A stretch of 64,000 bases of DNA from Manduca sexta (taxonomy: Eukaryota > Arthropoda > Insecta > Lepidoptera > Sphingidae). Within the stretch, counting starts at the first letter, position 1. Every line of letters starts with the position of its first letter. A program made the translations under genes and the position numbers. A model generated the notes under the pieces. It was not told the origin of the DNA. It saw only the letters and a program-made list of their open reading frames with translations, and searched no databases. Where the stretch lies: NCBI RefSeq assembly GCF_014839805.1, contig NC_051134.1, positions 5,983,170-6,047,169 of the forward strand, in the 5' to 3' direction. Below, piece after piece: positions 55,575 to 64,000 of the stretch.

Positions 55575-57954
55575 ATAATACTTATAATGTTGAAATCCAT
55601 CACAAACTAACTGATACTGAATTTTATTACAGTAAATTTATTTTTATCCTAATCTCATCAAAGAATATCAGAATAACGGTAAAACTAATTTCATGTCAAT
55701 TTTGGTACTTCCCCTCATTCGATAAGCCTGAGCTGTAATTCATTATACTACTCAAACAGTAGATCCCCAAGAAGGAGTCGCTCAACGGCGTCCTTTTTTA
55801 AGGTTTCTAGAAAATTTACCGTTATAAGTCATACATATTACGTCTTATGTTTTGCTGTTACACCTACCACTGCTTTATATGTTTCTGACAGCAGTGTCCG
55901 ACTATGATTGTTAACCATTGTAGTAACTGTAATTACTAGGAAATACGAATGCTTCCAGGATAATAAACGTATTGCATTGACTATTTGTAAATCGCTGTTT
56001 AGGTGTTACCACTATGAGGCAGACAAGCCGCATAAAAGCGGGTCAATAGCTTGTCTCATAATAAAAAGAATGTGCTCTAAATCCAAATTTCTAGAGAGCA
56101 AAGCCCTGATCATCCCTCTAGTTGCATGCGAGTTTACCATAGTTTCCGCATATATTATAACTTATCCCGCGTTACTTCGCTTTGAATACCGAGTGGAGCG
56201 GTGTGCAAGTAATTTTATTAAACATATTAAAAATATACACGTGTTTTAAAGTTCCCTGGTGCATGATTTGAAACTGACGTTATTTCCATAATGGCCGCAG
56301 TGTTGACGTTATTGTTAAGATAGCTCTTACTATCTGAAACAAGAATGTAGTTAGATATTTAGTGTTATGTTTGACAATTCAGATGTCAGATATTTATGTT
56401 ATGAGAACGGACCCGTCGCATATACTCTAAATGAGCTTTCAACACTTTAAGATAGAAATTGTCGAATATCATGATGTAAAGACCAGAACATGACATTACC
56501 TCAACTTTCCTTCCACATCGAACTATCCAAAATGTGTTCGGGCTCGTAAAAACTAATTATTCAAATAGGTGTTTGCTCGTGTTTCAACGGTACATAGTAA
56601 ACAGGTTATCACTCGCTGATAATGCGTCACGTCCTGTTACGACTTTGATAACGCCAACAGCCTTCAGAAGGCTGTTAAGGGGGACACCCGAGGACAAACA
56701 GGTAATCAGACTTTGACATGTATGACATTTGACCATGGGAAAGATAGTCGAGGGGACTTTATAGAACACAATGAAAAAGTAACCTTAGGAGAAGCGATTG
56801 ATGGTTGATATCAAGAAATTCAGACGTATGGTGTCCTCTCGACGCTCATGAGGAGTGAGAAGTTAAAAATAATATTAATGATAATTAAAGTATTAGTAAT
56901 ACTGTGCCATCAATTATTAACAATGGCGGTGATAAATTTTCTCATTTTTGGTGATGTATCTCTTTAAATTTTAGCAATATTAGCAGAACTGTTAAAACTA
57001 AAATTTTTCATATCTCTTATCCATATTGTCCCATCAAGAAGTATGTAATTGCATGAAAAAAATGTGTTAATATTGTTTTCCGGTGTGATAAAACATGTTA
57101 TCATTTGAATAAATATTTACATTGTATGTAATCGTTTTATCAAATAATACAAACAATTGTAGCACGTGAATTGTGAATACCGAAGCTTTGTATGGATAAA
57201 CAAACTCTTCAAAAGCGAAGTGGTTTGCGAATAAAAATAACATCTCATTGTGAGGACGAACTGTAAAATTACTCACAAATGAAAAATATATTTCTGTAAC
57301 AACATTAATGTAGACTATGAAAAAGAAACAAATATTTTATACAATGGCTAAAATTGCTGCAAATGTTGTCCGGGTTTCCCCGAAACTTATTCGAAATATA
57401 AAACATCCGGGAGCGGCCAAAAGTTGTCAAGTGTCCGGGGAAAACCCCGACCTTTACGTTCCAATTTCTAATCAATAAATTAAACTTTGTTTTTATTTTT
57501 TGGACAACTTCATTAAATAAATTCTGAAAGTCTGGTACATTCCCGTTATCCTTGATCAAATTCATCCTGTACTTGACTTTGTTAATTGACTCTCAAACTA
57601 ACATAAAAAGGACCGGAGAAATTTCTTACAAGGACTATCAATCTTCGTCATTTTTAAAGTTCTATACAAACTACTTGTGAAATTTAAGTAAAAGGTTTGT
57701 TTACATTTTCAATAAATTTAGATAAAATATATTACCGTTTTATTACTACTAAAGGACCTTACTAATAGAACGTTTCCAACTCTCGCATTTACAGCCACAA
57801 AACACGCAGATCTAGTCATAAACATGTGACATAAGCACCTGCTAAACAACCATCGCGATGTAACGTAATACACAATGAGTTCCAAGCAGAACCGGTCGGC
57901 AGACGGTCACCTGAGGTCGACTGCGATTGTGACCTCTGCTGAACACGATCTAAC
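55575..57954. other. No gene seen; one hairpin
   Basis: AT-rich DNA. AACAGCCTT and AAGGCTGTT with a CAG loop (56656-56676) form a tight 9-bp hairpin. The 113-codon frame at 55908-56249 shows no motif. Confidence 0.45.
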
Positions 57955-58203
57955 TTGCGCCGATCAAATTATGTCATCATGCTTTTACATTTGAAACGAA
58001 TTTTGTACTACTTACGAGTGATGCAAGATAAAACGGTACAGGTTAGAAACAGTAGAACATTTTCAGAAGGCCTTCTAGCAAAGAATCCTACCAGATTAAT
58101 AATTAACAATTCGTCGACAAAGGGCCAACTGAAATGCAGGATTAGTTCTCAGCACCAAAAGAAAATTGCGAAAGGTCTTCAAAAGAAGAGCCTAAGGAGA
58201 TAA
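57955..58203 (+). CDS. Unrecognised ORF, 82 codons, basic C-terminus
   Basis: Starts MRRSNYVIMLLHLKRILYYL (first codon not ATG in the sequence reading ttgcgccga; the next Met is downstream) and ends QHQKKIAKGLQKKSLRR. The Lys/Arg-rich end looks protein-like, but no domain was recognised. Confidence 0.15.
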   Translation: MRRSNYVIMLLHLKRILYYLRVMQDKTVQVRNSRTFSEGLLAKNPTRLIINNSSTKGQLKCRISSQHQKKIAKGLQKKSLRR

Positions 58204-58858
58204 TTCAAACGATGCCATTATTGAAATGCCATCAAATTGATTTTTTGTTGGATACTGTATAATTAAAAGCACATTGTAGTTCTTGATAACAGGGTACATG
58301 ACTTTTAATCCATAGCCAGGATTGCTGTTGGGTGTATTTATTTATTTTTCCAAGATCAGCTTACGTTATTTTATAGGCCTTAGACACTAGAAAACATAAC
58401 TGAAAGCTTTTTAAAGAATTCTCAAACCACAGAGAGGTTATCTCCATTGCTAATATATGTTTAAACTCTACCGTAGAAATTAAACTCCACACATATTATG
58501 TCCACTAATGTTATCGTAGTAAACCAAGATTTAGCACCAAAACAAAGCTAATTTGATTACTTTCTCATGTGACCTTCATCCTTGGACATATTTTGTCGGT
58601 CAACATCTACTCCTAATACAAACCAAGGTTCGCACACCACTTGTGGGCTTTCGTCAACGAAACTTAGTCAACGTGCATTGATTCTACTGAATACCACAGA
58701 AAAACCAAATGTAGATAACAGTTACCTTCCCATGCATCTTTAATAGGTAGTTTAAATTTGTCCAAACACGTATGATTCAAAAACAAGTAGATCTTTGTTT
58801 ACAGTTCGCGTTGCTGTAATGTGTTTTCCTTGACGATTAACTTTGATGCTTCTATCTT
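58204..58858. other. No gene seen
   Basis: Nothing recognised. Confidence 0.4.
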
Positions 58859-59157
58859 TCACTTTATCAAACGTAACTTTACATTTACACTGTAAATTTT
58901 CCTGATATCACTTCTGCGATCCATCGCAAGGAGCGTTGGAATGTTACTAATATTCGCATTTTTAACATGCTTCAAAATAGCGTCAACGGAAAGCGAATCT
59001 TCTTCATGGTATTCACTTTCGTAGCTATTCTCAGAGGGTGTCAACTTTAATATTGCACATATAACCATGTTAGGAGACATTCTGATAGTAATTCTGGGTG
59101 ACAGCATTCCTACCATAAACACCAAGTAAGCAGTTATTTCGATTTGAATGTATTGAA
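58859..59157 (-). CDS. Unrecognised ORF cut by a Helitron at its 5' side
   Basis: The minus frame ends at 58859 and is open back to the Helitron border at 59157. It reads TAYLVFMVGMLSPRITIRMS, then LTPSENSYESEYHEEDSLSV and DAILKHVKNANISNIPTLLA, ending VKLRLIK. Hydrophobic first third, acidic middle, basic end; codon texture looks coding. I do not recognise it. It may be an exon or the end of a mobile-element gene. No clear upstream continuation was found beyond the Helitron. Confidence 0.25.
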
Positions 59158-59447
59158 TCTATATATATAAAAATGAATCCCTATTTCCCTTGGTCACGCC
59201 ATCGCGCATGAACGGCTGGACCGATTTCACTAATTTTTTTTTTGTTGTGTTTGTTATTGTCAGGAGAAGGTTCTTATGAAAGAAAAAAATCAACAAATTG
59301 CGCGGAAAATTAGTAAATATAAGAAAACTAAACGAAAATATTAATTTTATATAACTGTCAAATTTTATTAAATAACTGTCAGCGATTGACAGAATGCGCG
59401 CTGCAAATTAATAGTTAAGACTTGACAACGTCTGTCGGGTTCGCTAG
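59158..59447 (+). mobile_element. Non-autonomous Helitron, 290 bp
   Basis: Sister of 10752-11030: A then TCTATATATATAAAAATG, ending GGGTTCGCTAG then T. Differs by small indels. Confidence 0.88.
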
Positions 59448-59499
59448 TACCTAATAAAAATAATAGTAAAAGACTTATCGTCCTCTAAATTCTACACAA

Positions 59500-59605
59500 C
59501 TGTAAGAGACGCGCTGGACAGAAACCGGTGGAAGCAGATCATCCGTTCCTGATGCTGACCACGATCCTCACATATGAGGGACTGACTAAAGAGAGAGATA
59601 AAGAG
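59500..59605 (+). mobile_element. LINE C-terminal fragment
   Basis: CGCGCTGGACAGAAACCGGT, then GGAAGCAGATCATCC and ATCCTCACATATGAGGGAC, read as LDRNRWKQIIRS before a stop, look like the end of an RTE-like protein and its 3' UTR. Confidence 0.45.
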
Positions 59606-59642
59606 TATTGAATACCTACTACAGTAGAATCTTGCTCGTTTT

Positions 59643-59705
59643 TCTCTGGTGGAAAATGCTTTTCGTACTGGTAGAAGGGTTAATATTAACAGAATCTAAA
59701 TGATT
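59643..59705 (+). mobile_element. Repeat family E fragment
   Basis: TGGTGGAAAATGCTTTTCGT, ACTGGTAGAAGGGTTAATAT and ACAGAATCTAAATGATTT match the family E core. Confidence 0.45.
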
Positions 59706-59890
59706 TTTACCATTTTAAAGTTTCTTGAAGCGGCTAAAACTAAAAAAAAAAAGCTTTTTCGTCGAAGGGGTAGTTGAACTAGGGCACCCACTTTTCGCCA
59801 TGTATTTTTCACCTCATGATGTGAAATGGGCAAGCCTATCGCCATATCAGGCACAAATTTCAAAACAATATCACTTAGTGTTGCCCAAAT

Positions 59891-60055
59891 TCAGTCTTGG
59901 TCTTGCAGTCTTGGTCTTGTTCTTGCGTTTTTGCAAGACCAAGACCAAGAACAAGACCGCGTATTTTTAGCAAGACCAAGACCAAGACTGACCGTGCAAG
60001 ACTTGAGCAAGAACAAGACATAGCCTGCAAGACTCTTGCGTCTTGCAGCTAGGAC
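59891..60055. repeat. Left CAAGAC hexamer array, partly inverted
   Basis: Begins as TCTTGGTCTTG units, flips to CAAGACCAAGAC units at about 59933, and runs with spacers to about 60050. The flip lets the arm fold on itself. Confidence 0.85.
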
Positions 60056-60146
60056 TTAGCGCTATTTCACTGAGTAGTTAGGTGTAACAGTTCGGTGTAT
60101 AGGTAGGTACGCTTAGGAATTTTGGGATGTCACGCAAAGCCCTCTT

Positions 60147-60218
60147 GGGCCCCCATTGGGAAATCCCAAATGGGCCCCCATTGGGAAATCCCAAATGGGG
60201 CCCAATTGGGAAATCCCC
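60147..60218. repeat. 25-bp tandem array with GGGAAATCCC cores
   Basis: Units start at 60147, 60172 and 60197. The decamer lies at 60158-60167, 60183-60192 and 60208-60217 and fits the kappaB pattern GGGRNNYYCC. Confidence 0.85.
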
Positions 60219-60351
60219 ATCAGATCCCAATCAAAATTTATAAAAAATCTAAAATTTCAAAAAATCAAAAATAATTTTGAATTACGGACTCTGATGGTAC
60301 TATGACTTTATATTTCGATTAGAAAGTGAACTGTTGGTTGAATGCATCCTT

Positions 60352-60420
60352 GTCGTCAGTTGGGCTCGAACTCGGGTCCTCTTGATCATCAGTCGTTCAC
60401 GTTACCACTGGTCCAAGCGG
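60352..60420 (-). other. tRNA-like pol III promoter module inside the hAT-like element
   Basis: Minus strand TGGACCAGTGGTAAC (60415-60401, A box/D arm) and GAGTTCGAGCCC (60373-60362, B box) at tRNA spacing. Acceptor and T stems do not pair well, so it is a SINE-like head, not a tRNA gene. Confidence 0.55.
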
Positions 60421-60577
60421 GAATATTACATTCGTCGCTTTATTTGATGTACATCGAATCAACTAGATGATATTACTAATATTGCGGTTAAATGTTTAAT
60501 ATTTGTTTCTGTTTTTTCGTTTATCTTAGTTAGATTTATTCAAGCGGAACTATTAGCAATAATTTACTATTTCAACG

Positions 60578-60725
60578 TTGGGATTTCCCACTTAAATCCC
60601 ACTCAAGCCCCAATTAGGAAATGTTAACAATAATTTTTCATTTTTACTTTGGGATTTCCCACTTTGGCCCCACTCGGGTCCCAATTGGGAAATATTAATA
60701 ATAATTTTTCATTTTTACTTTGGGA
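60578..60725. repeat. 71-bp tandem array with GGGATTTCCC cores
   Basis: Units at 60578-60648 and 60649-60719 and the start of a third. GGGATTTCCC at 60580-60589 and 60651-60660 is the reverse complement of the core in the left array. Confidence 0.85.
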
Positions 60726-61093
60726 TACAATGATAAATCGTAAAACTCTTTTATTAAATTTCTTATAAGTTGAAGGTTCAATCTCTTTCTAGACAGATAA
60801 GTATTGTTCTTTAAAATACAGTCAAGTTATTGTAATTAATTTGTTTTTTTTACATGTTTTAGCAAATGTAAGCTTATAAATCATAAATGTTTATTAAGAA
60901 ACAGTTACTTCCATGGAAAACGACATATAGGTCAATTGATTTTTCGAATTTCTTATCAAATCTTCAGTTATTTATTAATCTGCTTGATCTTTACTATGGC
61001 TATGTTAATTCAAGCTCACAATGTTCCAATTCTAATAAGTTTTTCTAAGATTTAAAGTAAACTTTAATAAATAGTAATAGACTAATAGGTAAT

Positions 61094-61230
61094 TGCAAGA
61101 CTTGCAAGACTCTTGCTGCAAGACCAAGACCAAGACCAAGACTGGGAGCGCAAGACCAAGACCAAGACCAAGATCAGGTGTATTGGCGCAAGACCAAGAC
61201 CAAGACTGGCTAAGTCTCGTCTTGTTCTTG
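61094..61230. repeat. Right CAAGAC hexamer array
   Basis: Three blocks of two to four CAAGAC units separated by about 12-16 bases, then TCTCGTCTTGTTCTTGCA next to the right terminal repeat. Confidence 0.85.
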
Positions 61231-61325
61231 CATTTGGGCAACACTAATATCACTGTCCGCTGGATTCGAACCCTGGATTTTAGAGCGGTATCATATAGCG
61301 TATCCAACCAAGTCATCGAGGGAGT

Positions 61326-62599
61326 CAAAAATGATAGACCAACTTTAATTTTTCTTACGTTCATAGTGAATTTGCCAGGAAGCCACACATCCTTTCCCTC
61401 GTACCAATCCCTCCTTAGATCAGTATTAATTCTTCTGGTAGAGCAGGTGATCATGATATTTGATAATTCTCTCATCTTTCATTTAGCATCATCTGACCTC
61501 ATTCCCGTTAGCCTACTCCATAAAACAATGTTGACAAATTTCAGTGACGGCTGCCACCACTGCCGCCCAAACCCATTCCTCGTGTTCAGTTCGAAAAAAA
61601 TTACAAATGCGATGCGCCCTTGAGCCGTCCGACATCCGCCAACGCACATCGATTTTCTACATACATAGATTCGTCTACTATAAGGCTTCATATCATTATT
61701 TCCATCTGGCAGCGCAACTACGCACCAACCGTCAGGTGAAAACACACCTTATTACGATCACACAAAGTCCTGTTATGAATGACAGGTTTGGGTTGTTATG
61801 TCTTTTGTGTATAGACAAAGGCTCTTACGAGGTAGTGACCGAGTGGACAGTAATTAAGTATAGGCATTAGTGGTATGTGGCGACCTTGGTCAGGATCCGT
61901 TATGAACGAGAGGTGATAATGTGTCCGCTAATATAGAATATGTACTTTCGATAATGTTATATTTTTGTATTAGTGACACATTCATACTTTTTCATGCTGA
62001 TTTTTTATTTATTACTATATTTACTCGACATTATATTGTTGATGCGTCAAACCTTTCCTGTGGTTCTTAAATTAAGAAAAAAAACTAACTCCATATAATT
62101 CTTTCATATAATTTTTGAATTTAGAACAAAATATCACGCTTCTGTTATTGACTCCCCAATTCCTTGCAATTTTGAATTAAGAACTACTCGACATGAGTAA
62201 CACTACGTACATTTCTGTTTTAGAATTATCAACAACCAACATTATAAAAGTTGAATAAGGAAAAGTACAAGGCGGCATACTAGTGATGTAACAACAGCCA
62301 ATCGATGGAATTCTGCTTCTTACAGGGGTCGCATACCAGCTATTGACCCTATCATGTAACTAAGCATTTCTTAAGCAATTCAATATGGTGGAAATAATCG
62401 CCCATAAAAGTCAGCAGAACTCTAAGATAGCATAAATCGACCGGAGCATAAAGACACATAATAAGGAATTGACACAATTAGAAATGGACTTTGATATTCG
62501 GTTTCGAAAAGATCGGCATAATGATTCGTCAATTGATACCTTATCTGGACGCCATCTAACTTACCAGCGAGTGCAGAAATATTTACAGCCGTTTTCAAT
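61326..62599. other. No gene seen
   Basis: The 88- to 108-codon frames on both strands (61479-61870) overlap each other and show no motif. Confidence 0.4.
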
Positions 62600-62765
62600 A
62601 ATCGATCCAAATCTCAATCTTCAACCCTATTCAGAGAAAGAACCAATCAAAATAACTCATTTGTACGCTTGTCAAAATACTTTGTTCTGATTGGTCCATT
62701 TTTGAAATAGATATAAAAAAGCTATTAGGATTGTTTATTCAAAATGGCGGTTATCTGAGCTAATA
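62600..62765 (+). mobile_element. Repeat family F
   Basis: GATCCAAATCTCAATCTTCA, GAACCAATCAAAATAACTC, TTCTGATTGGTCCATTTTTG and AAAATGGCGGTTATCTGAG. Confidence 0.55.
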
Positions 62766-64000
62766 AAAAAACATAAATAAACAATGACAGACATAAGAAG
62801 TAAGTACCAAAATAAGTACAAATTAGACAAAATATACAATATCAGAGCCAAAATAAATACTAAAAATAGAAGTTTTTCGATAAATTGTCTGTAAATAAAA
62901 AAAAATAAGGGGCCGCCATGTTTACAACCCACTTGAAGTCTACAATGTTTTTATTGACACTCAAGTGCAATTATTTTCCGAAAACACGCAATTAACCGCA
63001 CATGTCTTGCAAATTGATCGACAAAATCTTGATATAGCGATAAGTACTGCATGTGTAATATTTTATTTATATTATTATTGTTTTGAAATTCCAGTTATAT
63101 GCACAGTCATTGTGTTCATTAAGATTGCGTTTATCTGATTTGTTACGGGTAATATGACAAAAAATATTTTTAAAATATAAAAAGTTTATGAAACTGTTTG
63201 GATGTTTGTTAAAAGTACCACATAACCCATTAGCAGGTTGCCGTCAGCATGGTCACTTAATTTTCAAAGGTTGCGAGCGCCTAGAGCACTTACCCAAAGA
63301 TAGTCATAAAAAAGCAGTAACAGCTGAACGTATTCGGATGAAATTTGTCCCACGGATAGACCACGTCCTGGTCTATCGATACAGTATGAAGTAGTTTGAA
63401 ATCTGTTTTATAGAATAACATGTTGATATTTATGGACTACCTAAACATTCTAATTTTTGATTCCCTAAAAATCATTATATTTTATAAATAATCGAAAAAT
63501 GCTACCATATGTTCCAAACTGGTTACAAAAAACCGGATTACCTCAATAAAATTATTCTAAATATAATTTGCGTACGCATTTGGATTTTATAACGAAACGA
63601 GACAACATAATGACTTGTCGAGGCTCAAATTCGAATTATTAATTTGGACGGTCCAATTCTCTTGTTGACATATTGTGTACGGCAAATGGGTTTCTATTCT
63701 CAATGGTAATTTAGATTCCACGCGGAATTTGCAACGGATTAACAACGTAATGTCATAAGATATAGTAACTAAGAAATGAAGTTCTTATAATAAATTACCA
63801 AGATATCCTTTGGCAGTTCGCAGGATATTTTTAGCTTACATCTAGACTTAAAAGCATGTTATGAATAAAAGCAATAAATAAAATAGCCTGAATTAATCAG
63901 TGACTGAATACAATTCTGTTAATTATCGTTTTAATAGTCCCCTAGACAGCCAAATAGTCCTCTAGAGAACCAACTCACAAACAACCTTACGAATTTACCC
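62766..64000. other. No gene seen to the window end
   Basis: AT-rich DNA with short ORFs only (62735-62932 minus, 63188-63394 plus). Nothing recognised. Confidence 0.45.

Larger units (their letters stand above)
59876..61246. mobile_element. 1371-bp non-autonomous hAT-like composite element
   Basis: Terminal inverted repeats TAGTGTTGCCCAAAT at 59876-59890 and, inverted, at 61232-61246. With an 8-bp target duplication and a TAGNG-type start, this fits the hAT superfamily. Inside, in order: CAAGAC/GTCTTG arrays (59891-60055), a 25-bp array with GGGAAATCCC (60147-60218), a tRNA-like module on the minus strand (60352-60420), a 71-bp array with GGGATTTCCC (60578-60725), AT-rich DNA, then a second CAAGAC array (61094-61230). 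No transposase frame; ORFs across the arrays are by-products of the repeats. It would need a hAT transposase in trans. Confidence 0.85.
59868..61254. repeat. 8-bp target duplication pair ATATCACT
   Basis: 59868-59875 and 61247-61254, perfect, immediately outside the terminal inverted repeats. Confidence 0.9.
59757..61325 (-). mobile_element. SINE family B copy split by a hAT-like insertion
   Basis: 59757-59875 is the 3' half on the minus strand (AGGGCACCCACTTTTCGCCA, CGCCATATCAGGCACAAATT). The head resumes at 61247 (ATATCACTGTCCGCTGG, GATTCGAACC) and ends near 61325. Removing 1371 bases plus one 8-bp duplicate restores the family B order seen at 27230-27493. Confidence 0.85.

Noticed and set aside
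57955..58203. Identity as a mitochondrial ribosomal protein S18
   Set aside because: Only the basic QHQKKIAKGLQK stretch is vaguely reminiscent; no further S18 signature, so kept as unrecognised.
59891..61230. CAAGAC arrays as a CRISPR array
   Set aside because: Eukaryotic context, hexamer units without regular spacers, and clear transposon ends around them.
61032..61623. Overlapping 147- and 176-codon frames on opposite strands
   Set aside because: Their repetitive parts are translations of the CAAGAC array; the rest shows no motif.

Overview
The window looks like AT-rich, repeat-dense nuclear DNA of a moth or butterfly (Lepidoptera). The reasons are the retrotransposon types (an intact PHD-finger/FP-like ORF1, RTE proteins, a Penelope-like remnant, 3' ends that resemble Bombyx BMC1-type LINEs from memory), several 5'-TC...CTAG-3' Helitrons and two tRNA-headed SINE families. 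I found no complete host gene. The species cannot be read from the sequence.

Layout. 1-3076: decayed non-LTR element (endonuclease and reverse transcriptase with several frame breaks), ending in a TTTC run. 3883-9772: a probably full-length LINE on the minus strand, with an intact ORF1, a frameshifted ORF2, a SINE in its ATT tail and an inferred 12-bp target duplication around both. 9.8-23 kb: dispersed short elements (two SINE families, two poly(A)-ending repeat families, Helitrons), a Penelope-like end with a decayed hammerhead-like motif, a copia RNase H remnant and two possible small exons near 17.3-17.5 kb. 23217-24484: a precisely bounded, 5'-truncated RTE copy with an intact reverse transcriptase frame and an 11-bp target duplication. 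24.5-45 kb: more of the same families, including a Helitron inside a SINE, a 165-bp foldback element and a 125-bp tandem duplication. 45.5-59 kb: mostly single-copy, AT-rich DNA with a few GC-rich patches carrying recognisable transcription-factor motifs and a few short unrecognised ORFs. 59.1-61.3 kb: a nested block in which a SINE is split by a 1371-bp element with hAT-type ends.

The most unusual object is that 1371-bp element (59876-61246). It has perfect 15-bp terminal inverted repeats, a perfect 8-bp target duplication inside a SINE, subterminal CAAGAC hexamer arrays at both ends, inner 25-bp and 71-bp repeat arrays whose cores are inverted copies of a kappaB-like decamer, and a tRNA-like promoter module in the middle. 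It has no transposase. Second in interest are the modular SINEs: one tRNA-like head joined to three different tails, one of which belongs to the other SINE family.

The parts do not form a pathway. What connects them is retrotransposition in trans and nesting: LINEs supply the machinery, SINEs borrow tails, and Helitron and hAT-like elements land in older SINEs. Letter names A-F for repeat families are mine, based only on comparing copies within the window.
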